Below are positions 50,749-62,338 of a stretch of DNA of 64,000 nucleotides, one piece after another; position 1 is the stretch's first letter; each line of letters opens with the position of its first letter. A program made the position numbers and the translations under genes. Below the pieces are notes generated by a model that was given only the letters and a program-made list of their open reading frames with translations, made no database searches and had not been told where the DNA came from. The DNA comes from Eubacterium sp. AF16-48 (GTDB taxonomy: Bacteria > Bacillota > Clostridia > Lachnospirales > Lachnospiraceae), in the NCBI RefSeq assembly GCF_003479405.1, contig NZ_QUHB01000006.1, forward strand, positions 123,386-187,385, written 5' to 3'.

Positions 50749-53700
50749 TTACTCTTCTGTAGCATCAGTGCTTTCGACATCCTCTGAAACAGTAACTACT
50801 TCTTCTGAAGTATTTACCTCACCGTTTTCTTCTGCCGGTGTTTCTCCTTCAGCTGTTGTTTCCTCATCACCTTCTGATAATTCTAAAACATCATCCTCTG
50901 AAAGAACTGTATTTCTGTTATCTGTAGAAAGTCTTACAGAATTGTATCTCTTCATTCCTGTACCTGCCGGAATCAACTTACCAATAAGTACATTTTCCTT
51001 GATACCGATAAGTGGATCAACCTTACCGTTAATAGCTGCTTCAGTAAGAACTCTTGTTGTCTCCTGGAATGAAGCTGCTGAGAGGAATGAGCTTGTAGCA
51101 AGAGATGCCTTTGTGATACCAAGCATAATCTGTGTACCTGTTGCAGGCTCTTTGCCTTCTTCTACTAACTTCTCATTTACTTCATTGAAATCAAGAACTT
51201 CCACTGTTGTTCCCGGTAAGAACTCTGAATCACCGGCTGTTTCCACCTTAATTTTCTTAAGCATCTGTCTAACGATAACCTCAACGTGCTTATCGTTGAT
51301 ATCAACACCCTGTAGACGGTATACTCTCTGAACTTCTCTAATCATATAATCCTGTACTGCACGAAGTCCCTTAATCTTTAAGAGGTCGTGTGGATTAATA
51401 CTACCTTCTGTAAGCTCATCACCGGCTTCAAGTATTGTTCCATCAAGAATCTTAATTCTTGAACCGTAAGGAATTAAGTAAGCCTTTGACTCACCTGTTT
51501 CATCGTTTGTTACAATAATTTCGCGTTTCTTCTTAGTTTCCTTGATTTCAGCTCTACCACCAAATTCTGCAATAATTGCAAGTCCCTTTGGCTTTCTTGC
51601 TTCAAACAATTCTTCTACTCTAGGAAGACCCTGTGTAATATCGTCACCGGCAACACCACCTGTATGGAAGGTTCTCATTGTAAGCTGTGTACCAGGCTCA
51701 CCAATTGACTGAGCGGCAATAATACCAACAGCTTCACCTACCTGTACTCTCTGTCCTGTTGCCATGTTTGCACCGTAACACTTAGCACAAACACCTATAT
51801 GAGATTTACATGTAAGAATTGTTCTTATTTTAACCTTTGTAACACCTGTTGCAACAATTGCAGCTGCCCTCTTAGGTGTAATCATATGGTTTGCTTTTAC
51901 TATAACATTACCCTCTGCGTCATACATTGTCTCTGCAGCGGTTCTGCCTGTTATACGTTCTTCAAGGCTTTCTACAACTTCATTTCCGTTCATTAATGAC
52001 TCAATTTCCATATAAGGAATAGCCTTGCCTTCACAACAGTCAACATCACGGATAATTAAATCCTGTGATACGTCAACAAGTCGTCTTGTAAGGTATCCTG
52101 AATCGGCTGTACGAAGAGCTGTATCAGAAAGACCTTTACGGGCACCATGGGCAGAAATAAAGTATTCCAAAACGTCAAGACCTTCACGGAAGTTCGATTT
52201 AATAGGAAGTTCGATAGTCTTACCTGTTGTATCTGCCATAAGACCACGCATACCGGCAAGCTGTTTAATCTGCTTGTCAGAACCACGGGCACCTGAATCA
52301 GCCATCATAAAGATGTTGTTATACTTATCAAGGCCACCAAGAAGTGCGCTGGTAATCTTATTATCGGCATCCTGCCATGTTTCAATTACTTCTTTATATC
52401 TTTCCTCGTCTGTTAAGAAACCTCTTCTAAAGTGCTTTGTAATCTTATCAACAGTCTTTTCTGCATCTGCTAAAATCTGCTTCTTAGCAGCCGGTACTGT
52501 CATATCTGAAATTGAAACTGTCATGGCAGCTCTTGTGGAGAACTTGTAACCCATAGCCTTGATATTATCAAGAACCTCTGCAGTCTTTGTAGCACCATGG
52601 TTATTAATAACCTTCTCAAGAATCTGCTTTAACCCTTTCTTTCCTACATGGAACTCAACTTCAAATCTAAGATAATCTTCATCTTTTTCTCTCTTAACAA
52701 ATCCTAAATCCTGAGGAAGTATTTCATTGAAAAGACATCTTCCTAAAGTAGTGTCAATAACACCTTCTACTTTTTCACCTTTTCCGTTAAATACTTTTCT
52801 CTTAATTTTAATCTTCTGATGAAGTGAAATATCGCCATTTTCATATGCAATAATTGCCTGGGCAACGCTACTGAAATAACGTCCCATAACATCTAACGCT
52901 TCTGAAATAACAACTCTGTCATCTGCCTGATATCTGATTATATCCGATGTTTTAATTATTCCATCATCTAAATCTTTCTTAATTTCTTCTTCAGACTGAT
53001 ATACCTTTTCACCAGCCATTGCTTCTTTTTCAGCATCTCCGGTGTAATCTACCATCTTATCCATTGTCAGATAGTAAATACCAAGTACCATATCCTGTGA
53101 AGGGACTGCTACAGGCGCACCATCAGACGGCTTAAGAAGGTTGTTAGGTGAAAGTAATAAGAATCTACATTCAGCCTGTGCCTCCACAGAAAGTGGAAGA
53201 TGAACAGCCATCTGGTCTCCATCGAAATCGGCGTTGAAAGCTGTACATACCAACGGATGTAACTTAATAGCTTTACCTTCTACTAATACCGGTTCAAATG
53301 CCTGAATACCTAATCTATGAAGTGTCGGCGCACGGTTAAGCATAACCGGATGTTCCTTAATTACATCTTCAAGTACATCCCAAACTTCTGTCTGAAGTCT
53401 TTCCACCATCTTCTTAGCACTCTTAATATTATGTGCTGTGCCGTTTGCTACTAATTCCTTCATTACAAATGGCTTAAATAATTCAATTGCCATTTCCTTT
53501 GGAAGACCACACTGATAAATCTTAAGTTCAGGTCCTACTACGATAACTGAACGTCCTGAGTAGTCAACACGCTTACCAAGTAAGTTCTGACGGAAACGTC
53601 CCTGCTTACCTTTAAGCATATCTGAAAGTGACTTAAGTGCTCTGTTACCAGGTCCTGTTACAGGTCTGCCACGTCTTCCATTATCGATTAATGCATCAAC

Positions 53701-54588
53701 AGCTTCCTGAAGCATTCTCTTTTCGTTTCTTACAATAATCTCAGGTGCTCCAAGTTCAAGAAGTCTTTTAAGACGATTGTTTCTGTTAATGATTCTTCTG
53801 TATAAATCATTTAAATCAGATGTGGCAAATCTACCACCGTCTAACTGTACCATAGGTCTGATATCAGGTGGAATTACCGGTATAACATCTAAGATCATCC
53901 ATTCAGGTCTGTTTCCTGAATTTCTGAATGCTTCGTGCACCTCTAATCTCTTTACGATTTTTGCCTTTTTCTGACCTGTCGCTTCAAAAAGTTCCTGCTT
54001 TAATGCTTCTGCTTCTTTATCAAGGTCAATTGCCTGAAGCAATTCTTTTATTGCTTCAGCACCCATTCCTACTCTGAACTTGCCATCAAATTCTTCGTAA
54101 GCTTCTCTATATTCCTTCTCTGACAATACCTGCTTGTACTCCAATGTGGTATCCATTGGGTCAAGTACGATATATGACGCGAAGTATAATACCTTCTCTA
54201 AAACTCTAGGTGAAATATCAAGTATAAGTCCCATTCTTGAAGGGATACCCTTAAAATACCAGATATGTGATACAGGTGTAGCAAGTTCTACACTACCCAT
54301 ACGTTCACGACGTACACTTGACTTTGTAACTTCAACACCACATCTGTCACAAATTACGCCTTTATATCTGATCTTTTTATATTTACCACAATGACATTCC
54401 CAATCCTTATTTGGTCCGAAAATCTTCTCACAGAACAAACCATCTTTTTCAGGTTTTAAAGTTCTGTAGTTAATTGTCTCCGGCTTTGTTACCTCGCCTC
54501 TTGACCATTCTCTGATTTTCTCAGGTGATGCAAGACCAATTTTAATTTTATCAAATGCTGCCTGTTCACTAACATTCATGTCTGCCAT
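50749..54588 (-). CDS. rpoC: RNA polymerase beta' subunit
   Basis: The start chosen is ATG 54588 (1279 residues; [19 protein letters not shown]), 7 nt after GGGAG; the frame begins two codons earlier at a TTG. The N-terminal zinc finger is [20 protein letters not shown], the catalytic Mg motif is [16 protein letters not shown], and the second zinc site is [19 protein letters not shown]. The trigger loop and bridge helix region ([27 protein letters not shown]) is intact. It ends in an acidic tail of about 45 residues. It follows rpoB by 17 bp. Confidence 0.98.
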   Translation of the reverse strand: MADMNVSEQAAFDKIKIGLASPEKIREWSRGEVTKPETINYRTLKPEKDGLFCEKIFGPNKDWECHCGKYKKIRYKGVICDRCGVEVTKSSVRRERMGSVELATPVSHIWYFKGIPSRMGLILDISPRVLEKVLYFASYIVLDPMDTTLEYKQVLSEKEYREAYEEFDGKFRVGMGAEAIKELLQAIDLDKEAEALKQELFEATGQKKAKIVKRLEVHEAFRNSGNRPEWMILDVIPVIPPDIRPMVQLDGGRFATSDLNDLYRRIINRNNRLKRLLELGAPEIIVRNEKRMLQEAVDALIDNGRRGRPVTGPGNRALKSLSDMLKGKQGRFRQNLLGKRVDYSGRSVIVVGPELKIYQCGLPKEMAIELFKPFVMKELVANGTAHNIKSAKKMVERLQTEVWDVLEDVIKEHPVMLNRAPTLHRLGIQAFEPVLVEGKAIKLHPLVCTAFNADFDGDQMAVHLPLSVEAQAECRFLLLSPNNLLKPSDGAPVAVPSQDMVLGIYYLTMDKMVDYTGDAEKEAMAGEKVYQSEEEIKKDLDDGIIKTSDIIRYQADDRVVISEALDVMGRYFSSVAQAIIAYENGDISLHQKIKIKRKVFNGKGEKVEGVIDTTLGRCLFNEILPQDLGFVKREKDEDYLRFEVEFHVGKKGLKQILEKVINNHGATKTAEVLDNIKAMGYKFSTRAAMTVSISDMTVPAAKKQILADAEKTVDKITKHFRRGFLTDEERYKEVIETWQDADNKITSALLGGLDKYNNIFMMADSGARGSDKQIKQLAGMRGLMADTTGKTIELPIKSNFREGLDVLEYFISAHGARKGLSDTALRTADSGYLTRRLVDVSQDLIIRDVDCCEGKAIPYMEIESLMNGNEVVESLEERITGRTAAETMYDAEGNVIVKANHMITPKRAAAIVATGVTKVKIRTILTCKSHIGVCAKCYGANMATGQRVQVGEAVGIIAAQSIGEPGTQLTMRTFHTGGVAGDDITQGLPRVEELFEARKPKGLAIIAEFGGRAEIKETKKKREIIVTNDETGESKAYLIPYGSRIKILDGTILEAGDELTEGSINPHDLLKIKGLRAVQDYMIREVQRVYRLQGVDINDKHVEVIVRQMLKKIKVETAGDSEFLPGTTVEVLDFNEVNEKLVEEGKEPATGTQIMLGITKASLATSSFLSAASFQETTRVLTEAAINGKVDPLIGIKENVLIGKLIPAGTGMKRYNSVRLSTDNRNTVLSEDDVLELSEGDEETTAEGETPAEENGEVNTSEEVVTVSEDVESTDATEE

Positions 54589-54605
54589 GATCAATCTCCC
54601 TTCTT

Positions 54606-57600
54606 TTAATTTTCTTCTCCGTCAGAAAATACCTCTCCTGAAGCATCAACTGTCTGGAGTTCATCATTTACAAATTCCTGTGTCTGGAAGCCTGCCTGTT
54701 CAAATGCCTGACTATCTTCCTTATTTCCACTAAAATTCTTATCGCTGTTTAAGATTGCATTGAAGTTTGTTTCACCGTAATCAATGCTTTCCTTTAATTC
54801 AACTTCTTCATCATTTTCATCTAATACCTTAATATCTAATGCCAATGACTGAAGTTCCTTAATAAGAACCTTGAATGATTCAGGAATTCCCGGCTGAGGG
54901 ATATTTTCACCCTTAATAATTGCTTCGTAAGTCTTAACACGTCCTACAACGTCATCAGACTTAACTGTTAAGATTTCCTGTAATGTGTATGATGCACCAT
55001 AAGCTTCTAATGCCCAAACTTCCATTTCACCAAATCTCTGTCCACCGAACTGAGCCTTACCACCAAGTGGCTGCTGAGTTACTAATGAGTAAGGACCTGT
55101 TGAACGTGCATGAATCTTATCATCTACTAAGTGATGGAGTTTTAAGTAATGCATGAATCCGATTGTTACAGGGCTGTCAAAATACTCACCTGTTCTACCG
55201 TCTCTAAGTCTTACCTTACCATCTCTGTTAATAGGAACCCCTCTCCATTCTTCTCTATGGTCAAGGTGTTCTTCTAAATATTCCATAACTTCAGGTCTTA
55301 ATGTATCCTTATACTTAGCCTGGAAGTCTTCCCATTCAGTGTTTGCATAATCATTTGCAAGCTCAAGGGTATCCATAATATCATACTCGTCTGCTCCATC
55401 AAATACAGGTGTTGCAATATTGAAACCTAATACCTTTGCAGCAAGACTTAAATGAATTTCAAGGACCTGACCTATGTTCATACGTGAAGGTACGCCCAAT
55501 GGATTAAGCACGATATCAAGTGGACGTCCGTTTGGAAGGAATGGCATATCTTCAACAGGTAATACTCTTGAAACTACACCCTTGTTACCATGACGTCCAG
55601 CCATCTTATCACCAACGGAAATCTTTCTCTTCTGTGCAATATATATACGAACTGATTCATTAACACCAGGTGCTAATTCATCACCGTTTTCTCTCTTAAA
55701 TACCTTAGCATCAACAATGATACCTGACTCACCGTGAGGAACCTTAAGGGATGTATCTCTTACTTCTCTTGCCTTTTCTCCAAAGATTGCTCTAAGAAGT
55801 CTCTCTTCCGGTGTAAGTTCTGTTTCACCCTTAGGTGTAACCTTACCAACAAGAATATCCCCTGCTCTTACTTCAGCACCAATTCTTATGATACCTCTTT
55901 CATCAAGGTCTTTTCTTGCATCATCACCAACGCCCGGAACATCATTTGTAATTTCTTCAGGTCCAAGTTTGGTATCTCTTGCCTCTGTTTCGTATTCTTC
56001 TATATGAATTGATGTATAAACATCATCCTGTACTAATCTTTCACTAAGAAGTACGGCATCCTCGTAGTTGTAACCTTCCCATGTCATAAATCCAATAAGC
56101 GGGTTCTTACCAAGAGCGATTTCACCATTAGATGTGGAAGCACCATCGGCAATAACTTCACCGGCTTCTACATGGTCACCCTTAAATACGATTGCTCTCT
56201 GGTTATAACAGTTACTCTGGTTACTTCTCTGGAATTTAAGAAGTTTGTATGTTTCCTTCTCACCGTTATCATCATATCTTAATGTGATTTCCTTAGATGT
56301 AGATCTTTCAACTACACCTGCACGTTTTGCAACAACACATACACCTGAGTCAACAGCTGCCTTGCCTTCCATTCCCGTACCAACTACAGGAGCTTCTGTA
56401 GTCATAAGAGGAACTGCCTGACGCTGCATGTTAGATCCCATAAGGGCACGGTTAGCATCATCGTTCTGTAAGAAAGGAATCATGGATGTAGCAACTGAGA
56501 ATACCATTCTAGGAGAAACGTCCATAAGGTCAATTCTCTTCTTGTCAAACTGTGATGTTTCCTCTCTGAAACGTCCTGATACATTATTGTTTACAAAGTG
56601 TCCTTCTTCATCTAAAGGTTCGTTAGCCTGTGCTACTGTGTAGTTATCTTCCTCATCAGCTGTAAGGTAAACAACTTCATCTGTTACCCTTGGATTTTCA
56701 GGATCTGATTTATCTACAACACGATATGGTGCTTCAATAAATCCGTACTCATTTAATCTGGCAAAAGATGCAAATGAGTTAATAAGACCGATGTTTGGTC
56801 CTTCAGGTGTCTCAATAGGACACATTCTTCCATAGTGAGTATAATGTACATCTCGAACCTCGAATCCGGCACGGTCTCTTGAAAGACCACCAGGTCCTAA
56901 GGCTGATAAACGTCTCTTATGTGTCAACTCACCAAGTGGGTTATTCTGATCCATAAACTGTGACAACTGGGAACTTCCAAAGAATTCCTTAACAGCAGCT
57001 GTTACAGGTTTAATGTTAATTAATGTCTGTGGTGAAACTCCTTCAAGATCCTGAGTTGTCATTCTTTCACGAACAACTCTTTCCATTCTTGAAAGACCTA
57101 TTCTATACTGGTTCTGAAGTAACTCGCCAACTGCACGGATACGTCTGTTTCCTAAGTGGTCAATATCATCAGATGTACCAATACCATACTCTAAGTTGAG
57201 TAAGTAGTTAATAGAAGCAAGAATATCTTCCTTAGTAATGTGCTTTGGAACTAATTCATGAGCACGTCTCTTAATGGCATCCTTTAAATCTTCTTCTGAA
57301 TCATTTTCTTCAAGGATTTCTGCCAAAACAGGATAATATACATCTTCTAAAATTCCAAGACTCTTGCAGTCAAAGTCAACATAGGCATTAATATCTACTG
57401 CAAGGTTTGAAAGTATCTTTTCATTCTTAACATCTGTCTGAATCATAACAGATGGAATTGCAGCATTCTGAATCTTTACAGCTAAATCCTTTGTAACTGT
57501 AGTTCCTGCTTCCGCAATAACCTCACCTGTAGTCATGTCTATAACATCCTCTGCTAATACATGACCTGTGATACGATTCTTAAATGCTAATTTTTTGTTA

Positions 57601-58436
57601 TATTTATAACGTCCTACTCTTGCAAGATCATATCTCTTTGCGTCAAAGAACATTCCTGTAATAATTGATTCCGCACTGTCAACACTTAAAGGCTCGCCCG
57701 GACGGATTTTCTTGTATAACTCAAGAAGTCCGCTCTCGTAATCGTCACTCTGGTCTTTTTCAAATGTAGCAGTAAGTTTCTCTTCTTCACCAAATAATTC
57801 AGTGATTTCTGCATTTGTTCCAACACCTAAAGCTCTAATAAGAACTGTAACCGGTACTTTTCTTGTTCTGTCAACACGAACATAAAATACATCATTAGAA
57901 TCTGTTTCATATTCTAACCATGCACCACGGTTAGGAATAACCTGTGAAGTATATAATTCCTTACCAACCTTATCATGTCCGATAACATAATAGATACCAG
58001 GTGAACGCACCAGCTGACTTACGATAACACGCTCAGCACCATTGATTACAAATGTACCTGTTGCTGTCATAAGAGGTAAATCTCCCATGAAAATCTCATG
58101 TTCTGTAAATTCTCCGGTTTCCTTATTATGAAGTCTTACTTTTACCTTCAAAGGTGCAGCATATGTTGCATCTCTTTCCTTACATTCCTCGATTGTGTAT
58201 TTCTTTTCATCTTCACACAATTTGAAATCAACAAATTCGAGGCTTAAGCTCTGTCCGTAATCTTCAATTGGAGAAATATCATCTAATACTTCTCTAAGAC
58301 CTGATGTCAGGAACCATTCATATGAATCTCTCTGAACTTCAATAAGGTTAGGCATTTCAAGCACTTCTTTTTGTCTGGAATAGCTCATTCTGATGCCTTT
58401 TCCCGCTTTTACAGGACGAATTCTGTTCTTTTCCAT
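54606..58436 (-). CDS. rpoB: RNA polymerase beta subunit
   Basis: This 1276-residue subunit has the canonical order of beta domains. The rifampicin-binding cluster ([24 protein letters not shown] and [20 protein letters not shown]) shows the residues found in susceptible enzymes at the usual resistance positions. The catalytic region [23 protein letters not shown] and the C-terminal clamp ([24 protein letters not shown]) are normal. It has its own promoter (58586-58614) and a 145-nt leader, because a symporter gene separates it from rplL. Confidence 0.98.
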   Translation of the reverse strand: MEKNRIRPVKAGKGIRMSYSRQKEVLEMPNLIEVQRDSYEWFLTSGLREVLDDISPIEDYGQSLSLEFVDFKLCEDEKKYTIEECKERDATYAAPLKVKVRLHNKETGEFTEHEIFMGDLPLMTATGTFVINGAERVIVSQLVRSPGIYYVIGHDKVGKELYTSQVIPNRGAWLEYETDSNDVFYVRVDRTRKVPVTVLIRALGVGTNAEITELFGEEEKLTATFEKDQSDDYESGLLELYKKIRPGEPLSVDSAESIITGMFFDAKRYDLARVGRYKYNKKLAFKNRITGHVLAEDVIDMTTGEVIAEAGTTVTKDLAVKIQNAAIPSVMIQTDVKNEKILSNLAVDINAYVDFDCKSLGILEDVYYPVLAEILEENDSEEDLKDAIKRRAHELVPKHITKEDILASINYLLNLEYGIGTSDDIDHLGNRRIRAVGELLQNQYRIGLSRMERVVRERMTTQDLEGVSPQTLINIKPVTAAVKEFFGSSQLSQFMDQNNPLGELTHKRRLSALGPGGLSRDRAGFEVRDVHYTHYGRMCPIETPEGPNIGLINSFASFARLNEYGFIEAPYRVVDKSDPENPRVTDEVVYLTADEEDNYTVAQANEPLDEEGHFVNNNVSGRFREETSQFDKKRIDLMDVSPRMVFSVATSMIPFLQNDDANRALMGSNMQRQAVPLMTTEAPVVGTGMEGKAAVDSGVCVVAKRAGVVERSTSKEITLRYDDNGEKETYKLLKFQRSNQSNCYNQRAIVFKGDHVEAGEVIADGASTSNGEIALGKNPLIGFMTWEGYNYEDAVLLSERLVQDDVYTSIHIEEYETEARDTKLGPEEITNDVPGVGDDARKDLDERGIIRIGAEVRAGDILVGKVTPKGETELTPEERLLRAIFGEKAREVRDTSLKVPHGESGIIVDAKVFKRENGDELAPGVNESVRIYIAQKRKISVGDKMAGRHGNKGVVSRVLPVEDMPFLPNGRPLDIVLNPLGVPSRMNIGQVLEIHLSLAAKVLGFNIATPVFDGADEYDIMDTLELANDYANTEWEDFQAKYKDTLRPEVMEYLEEHLDHREEWRGVPINRDGKVRLRDGRTGEYFDSPVTIGFMHYLKLHHLVDDKIHARSTGPYSLVTQQPLGGKAQFGGQRFGEMEVWALEAYGASYTLQEILTVKSDDVVGRVKTYEAIIKGENIPQPGIPESFKVLIKELQSLALDIKVLDENDEEVELKESIDYGETNFNAILNSDKNFSGNKEDSQAFEQAGFQTQEFVNDELQTVDASGEVFSDGEEN

Positions 58437-58585
58437 CGACGTTTCACTCCTTGTCTTTATTTTGTTAATTAATTAGCTACATAAACTTTATTTTATTAGT
58501 TTTTAAAGCGTTTTCTTAGTAAAAAACTGCCATTTTTGCTCTTAAAAGGGCGCACTAACCCCCTTGTATGCGCGTAGCAAATTTT

Positions 58586-58614
58586 ACTATACCACTAAAT
58601 GTAAAAAGAGTCAA
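58586..58614 (-). promoter_or_regulatory. rpoBC promoter
   Basis: TTGACT (58609-58614), 17 nt, TATAGT (58586-58591) on the minus strand. The -35 box is part of the stem of the AGCS terminator. Confidence 0.75.
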
Positions 58615-58639
58615 CCATTTAAAAACAATTGACTCTTTT
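58601..58639 (-). terminator. Terminator of the glycine-riboswitch AGCS gene
   Basis: Arms 58604-58614 and 58629-58639 (aaaagagtcaa/ttgactctttt) are a perfect 11-bp stem, followed by TTTTTAC on the minus strand. The downstream arm provides TTGACT for the rpoBC promoter. Confidence 0.85.
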
Positions 58640-58672
58640 CATGTATAATATTTTAATTTTGTTTAATGTTAA

Positions 58673-60088
58673 TTATAATTCTTTATTCTTTTTAAGGTAC
58701 TCACGGGTATCCTTTGCCACTACACCACCTAATGCAAACAAAGCAATTATGTTTGGAATTGCCATAAGTCCGTTAAAGATATCAGCTATAGTCCAAACTG
58801 CTGCAACTGTCATATAAGGTCCAATGAATACTGCCAAAATATAAAGCCATCTGTAAACCTTTACAGCACCTTTGCTTCCATTAAAGAGATATTCAAGACA
58901 TCTCTCACCATAATAATTCCATCCAAGAATAGTAGTAAAAGCAAAGAACACAAGACAAATCATTAATATAAATGATGCCACATCTCCCGGAAGGAAATAT
59001 AATCCCTTCTGCCATGCTGCAGTTGTAACCTGAACGCCTTCAAGACTCTTATCTGCCCATGTTCCCATCATTACAATTGATAAACCTGTCATTGTACAAA
59101 TAATTATTGTATCAATAAATGTACCTGTCATTGAAACAAGTCCCTGTCTTACAGGTTCCTTAGTCTGAGCTGCTGCAGCTGCTATAGGTGCAGAACCAAG
59201 TCCTGACTCATTGGAGAAAATACCTCTTGCAACACCTTTTTGCATTGCAATTGCAATAGAGGCAAGAACACCACCTGCAACGGGTTTAACGCCAAATGCT
59301 CCTTCAAATATTTCAACAAAAGCTCCCGGAACATTTTCAATATTAGCTATAATAAGTACCAAAGCTGCAACTACATAAATAACTGCCATAAACGGAACAA
59401 TTATCTGTGATACACTGGCAATTCTCTTAATGCCGCCAATTACCACCAAGCCTACACAAAGTGCAAGAATTACTGCCGAAACAACAATTGCATATGAATA
59501 TTCAGCTCCAAATATGCTTACAGTATGTGCCTTATTAGGATCAAAAAATCCCTGTACGGCTGATGCAATACCCTGAACCTGTGTAAATGTACCTATACCA
59601 AACAAACCTACACACGCCCCAAAGAAAGCAAAGATTTTTCCAAGCCATCTCCAATTACGCCCCATACCGTTTTCAATGTAATAAAATGGTCCGCCAAGCA
59701 CATGACCATCTTCGTCTATCTTTCTATACTTTACTGCAAGAAATCCTTCAGAGTACTTTGTTGCCATTCCAAAGAAGGCTGCCAACCACATCCAGAATAA
59801 AGCTCCCGGTCCACCGGCAAGAACGCCAATAGCTGTGGCTACACCTACGATATTTCCTGTTCCAATAGTTGCTGAAAGTGCTGTACACAATGCCCCAAAG
59901 CTTGTAACTTCACCTTCACCTTCCTCTTCGTTTTTAACCATAAATCTAAGAGCTTTAGGTAAATGTATTACCTGTATAAGTCTCAAACGAAAAGTAAGGT
60001 AGATACCTGCTGATAAAATGAGTACGATAAGCGGTACTCCCCAAACAAAGTTATCTACCTGACCTAAAAACTCTGTAAACTGTTTCAT
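58673..60088 (-). CDS. AGCS-family symporter under glycine riboswitch control
   Basis: This 471-residue transporter has the standard AGCS length and motifs (ATIGTGNIVGVATAIGVLAGGPGALFWMW, KYSEGFLAVKYR, GVARGIFSNESGLGSAPIAAAA). It lacks the extracytoplasmic insertion of its paralog at 43670. The glycine riboswitch in its leader says the substrate is probably glycine (or glycine with alanine), taken up with Na+. Its position between rplL and rpoB is unusual. Confidence 0.94.
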   Translation of the reverse strand: MKQFTEFLGQVDNFVWGVPLIVLILSAGIYLTFRLRLIQVIHLPKALRFMVKNEEEGEGEVTSFGALCTALSATIGTGNIVGVATAIGVLAGGPGALFWMWLAAFFGMATKYSEGFLAVKYRKIDEDGHVLGGPFYYIENGMGRNWRWLGKIFAFFGACVGLFGIGTFTQVQGIASAVQGFFDPNKAHTVSIFGAEYSYAIVVSAVILALCVGLVVIGGIKRIASVSQIIVPFMAVIYVVAALVLIIANIENVPGAFVEIFEGAFGVKPVAGGVLASIAIAMQKGVARGIFSNESGLGSAPIAAAAAQTKEPVRQGLVSMTGTFIDTIIICTMTGLSIVMMGTWADKSLEGVQVTTAAWQKGLYFLPGDVASFILMICLVFFAFTTILGWNYYGERCLEYLFNGSKGAVKVYRWLYILAVFIGPYMTVAAVWTIADIFNGLMAIPNIIALFALGGVVAKDTREYLKKNKEL

Positions 60089-60098
60089 TTTTTCCTCC

Positions 60099-60184
60099 TG
60101 TCCTTTTGCCTGAGAGATCGACTGTACTTCCAGTCTTACACCTTCGGCGCCTGAGTCAGCTATAAGCCATCAGACCTCTCCAGT
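60099..60184 (-). promoter_or_regulatory. Glycine riboswitch (single aptamer)
   Basis: On the minus strand the leader reads GGAGAGG (60175-60181), then the core GCGCCGAAGGTGTAAG, then CTCTCAGGCAAAAGGACAG (60099-60117), the conserved glycine aptamer landmarks. Only one aptamer fits, since the bases upstream are A/T-rich. The 3' end runs straight into the AGGAGG ribosome binding site of the AGCS gene, so control at translation initiation is likely. The sign of the response is not determined. Confidence 0.9.
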
Positions 60185-60220
60185 TATTTTTTCTCAATAT
60201 TATCAATAGAATATATTTTC

Positions 60221-60267
60221 AAAAGAAAACAGACATTATGTATTAAATACAAATGCCTGTCTCCATT
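60221..60267 (-). terminator. Terminator of rplJL
   Basis: An imperfect hairpin (agaca...tgtct, with an inner A/T stem) is followed by GTTTTCTTTT on the minus strand, between rplL and the glycine riboswitch. Confidence 0.6.
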
Positions 60268-60279
60268 TAAACAAATTAA

Positions 60280-60645
60280 TTATTTAAGAGTTACTGTTGC
60301 TCCAACTTCTTCTAACTGCTTCTTAAGAGCTTCAGCTTCTTCCTTAGAAATTCCTTCCTTAACAACCTTAGGTGCTCCGTCAACAACTTCCTTAGCTTCC
60401 TTAAGTCCTAAACCTGTAGCATCCTTAACTGCCTTAATAACTTTAACCTTCTGAGCTCCAACTTCTGTTAACTCAACGTCAAATTCTGTCTTTTCTTCAG
60501 CTGCTGCTGCATCTCCACCTGCTGCTGCAACTACAACACCTGCTGCTGCAGATACTCCAAATTCTTCTTCACATGCCTTTACAAGGTCATTTAATTCTAA
60601 TACTGTTAATCCTTTGATTACTTCAATGATTTCTGCTGTTGTCAT
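60280..60645 (-). CDS. rplL: Ribosomal protein L7/L12
   Basis: The start chosen is ATG 60645 (121 residues, [31 protein letters not shown]), with GGAGG 8 nt upstream; the longer frame includes the ribosome binding site. It has an N-terminal dimerisation domain, an Ala-rich hinge, and a C-terminal domain ([34 protein letters not shown]). It forms the ribosomal stalk with L10. Confidence 0.98.
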   Translation of the reverse strand: MTTAEIIEVIKGLTVLELNDLVKACEEEFGVSAAAGVVVAAAGGDAAAAEEKTEFDVELTEVGAQKVKVIKAVKDATGLGLKEAKEVVDGAPKVVKEGISKEEAEALKKQLEEVGATVTLK

Positions 60646-60715
60646 TGTAAATTCCTCCATTTTATTCTTTTAATTCTTGTGCGGACTCATAATCCGTAAT
60701 TGCTCATACAACTAA

Positions 60716-61213
60716 TTACTGAGCTGCTTCTTCGTTCTGTTCTGCAATCTGCTTAATAACACGAGCGAAGTTTGTAATTGGTGACTGCATAGATCCAAGT
60801 AATTTTGAGAGAAGTACTTCTCTTGATGGAATAGATGCAATCTGCTTTACACCGTCTGCATCATAGTAAACACCGTCAACTACACCGCCTTTAACTTCCA
60901 ATGCTTCTGCACCCTTTGCAAAGTTTACTAAAACTCTTGCTGCTGCAGTAGCATCATCCTTACAAACTGCGATAGCTGTAGGTCCTTCAAGATGCTGAGC
61001 TAAATCTGAAAATTCTGTATCTTTGATTGCAAAATTAATCATAGTGTTCTTGTATACTTTGTATACAACGCCTGCTTCTCTTAACTGTTTACGAAGCTCT
61101 GTGTCCTGTGCAACAGTAAGTCCACGATAGTCAACTACAACTGCTGTAGCTGCACCATTGAGTAATTCTGAAATCTCTTCTACGATAGGTTTCTTTAACT
61201 CTACTTTTGCCAT
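60716..61213 (-). CDS. rplJ: Ribosomal protein L10
   Basis: This 165-residue stalk base protein (KKPIVEEISELLNGAATAVVVDYRGLTVAQDTELRKQLR) has a C-terminal helix for L12 dimers. It is preceded by an L10 leader with an attenuator, through which L10-L12 represses its own operon. AGGAGG precedes the ATG. Confidence 0.97.
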   Translation of the reverse strand: MAKVELKKPIVEEISELLNGAATAVVVDYRGLTVAQDTELRKQLREAGVVYKVYKNTMINFAIKDTEFSDLAQHLEGPTAIAVCKDDATAAARVLVNFAKGAEALEVKGGVVDGVYYDADGVKQIASIPSREVLLSKLLGSMQSPITNFARVIKQIAEQNEEAAQ

Positions 61214-61239
61214 GAATGTCTTGCCTCCTTATTTTTTTT

Positions 61240-61400
61240 AGGTCTGCAACCTTCATTCGCCGAACTTATTCATAAAAAAACTCCCTGCGAAAACAGAGAG
61301 GTACTAATAGTCATATATAAATAACTCCCTCGGTAGGCGATGTTAATGCTTACTTCACATATGAATCATATGCAAAACCTACTGTCTTCGGCAATTGGTT
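61240..61400 (-). ncRNA. L10 (rplJ) leader RNA with attenuator
   Basis: On the minus strand the leader starts near CCGAAGACAGTAGGT (about 61375-61393), pairs with CCTACCGAGG (about 61330), and ends in a terminator hairpin (CTCTCTG/CAGGGAG, 61281-61300, TTTTTTT at 61274-61280). This matches the Firmicute L10 leader, in which L10(L12)4 binding favours termination. Confidence 0.85.
61274..61300 (-). terminator. Attenuator hairpin in the L10 leader
   Basis: The stem ctccctg/cagagag (61281-61287 with 61294-61300, one G-U on the RNA) is followed by seven U. Confidence 0.85.
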
Positions 61401-61415
61401 TTTAACCACTTGTGC

Positions 61416-61477
61416 ATAATAGCACATTATTATTATATTGTCAACTGATATGCTTCAATAAACATGAAGCATATCAG
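61416..61477 (-). promoter_or_regulatory. rplJL promoter and upstream hairpin
   Basis: TTGACA (61439-61444), 17 nt, TATTAT (61416-61421) on the minus strand. Immediately upstream lies a perfect 13-bp inverted repeat (ctgatatgcttca, 61445-61457 with 61465-61477), with no good U-run after it. It probably marks the end of the rplKA message. Confidence 0.75.
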
Positions 61478-61497
61478 TAACAAGTTACATAAATAAA

Positions 61498-62196
61498 TTA
61501 TGCGTTAACAATTTTTGAAACGTTAACCTTTACACCAGGTCCCATTGTTGATGTAACAGTGATTGACTTAATGTAAGCACCCTTAACTGCTGCCGGTTTA
61601 GCTTTCATAATAGCACCCATAAGCGCTTCGAAGTTCTGTGTTAACTGTTCTTCTGTAAATGAAGCCTTTCCAACAGGAACGTGAACGATGTTAGCCTTGT
61701 CAAGTCTGTACTCAATCTTACCTGCTTTGATATCAGCAATAGCTTTTGTAACATCCATTGTTACTGTACCTGCTTTTGGGTTAGGCATTAAGCCCTTTGG
61801 TCCGAGAACACGACCAAGTCTACCAACAACACCCATCATATCAGGTGTAGCTACAACCACATCGAAATCAAACCATCCGTCGTTCTGAATCTTAGGAATT
61901 AATTCTTCTGCTCCAACAAAATCTGCTCCTGCTGCTAAAGCTTCGTCAGCCTTTGCTCCCTTAGCGAAAACCAAAACCTTAACTTCCTTACCTGTACCGT
62001 TAGGTAAAACTACGGCACCACGGATCTGCTGATCTGCATGACGTCCGTCACAACCTGTTCTAATGTGACATTCTATTGTTTCATCAAATTTTGCAACTGC
62101 TGATTTCTTTACTAAAGAAATCGCTTCTTCTGTATCATACTGTGCAGCTCTGTCAATATTCTTTGCTGCCTCAATATACTTCTTACCTCTCTTCAT
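61498..62196 (-). CDS. rplA: Ribosomal protein L1
   Basis: This 232-residue protein ([16 protein letters not shown]...) contains [42 protein letters not shown] and the C-terminal [15 protein letters not shown]. It is an rRNA-binding L1-stalk protein and, in many bacteria, a translational repressor of its own operon. A repeated leader element (62209-62234) directly precedes its ribosome binding site. Confidence 0.98.
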   Translation of the reverse strand: MKRGKKYIEAAKNIDRAAQYDTEEAISLVKKSAVAKFDETIECHIRTGCDGRHADQQIRGAVVLPNGTGKEVKVLVFAKGAKADEALAAGADFVGAEELIPKIQNDGWFDFDVVVATPDMMGVVGRLGRVLGPKGLMPNPKAGTVTMDVTKAIADIKAGKIEYRLDKANIVHVPVGKASFTEEQLTQNFEALMGAIMKAKPAAVKGAYIKSITVTSTMGPGVKVNVSKIVNA

Positions 62197-62208
62197 TTAA
62201 ACCTCCTC

Positions 62209-62234
62209 GTGGTAATAACGGATATACCTCCCAC
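62209..62234 (-). promoter_or_regulatory. rplA leader element (copy of the rplK element)
   Basis: On the minus strand GTGGGAGG-14 nt-CCAC, 26 nt in all, ends 2 nt before the GAGGAGG site. It matches the element in front of rplK in 21 of 26 positions. Confidence 0.55.
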
Positions 62235-62338
62235 GTTCTTTTCAATTCATTTTTATTATAGTAGAATCTTCCTCAGACTCTGCCATTTCGAAAATGTTTC
62301 ATGCAATTGTATGATAACAATGCCTTCATTTACGAAAA

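Noticed and set aside
56870..56970. Rifampicin-resistance mutations in rpoB
   Set aside because: The cluster reads with the standard susceptible residues; the differences from E. coli are common in Firmicutes.
50749..58436. Split or frameshifted rpoB/rpoC
   Set aside because: Both frames are continuous with normal lengths and all catalytic motifs.
60185..60279. Second glycine aptamer
   Set aside because: The bases are A/T-rich and form the rplL terminator; no GCCGAAGG-type core is present.
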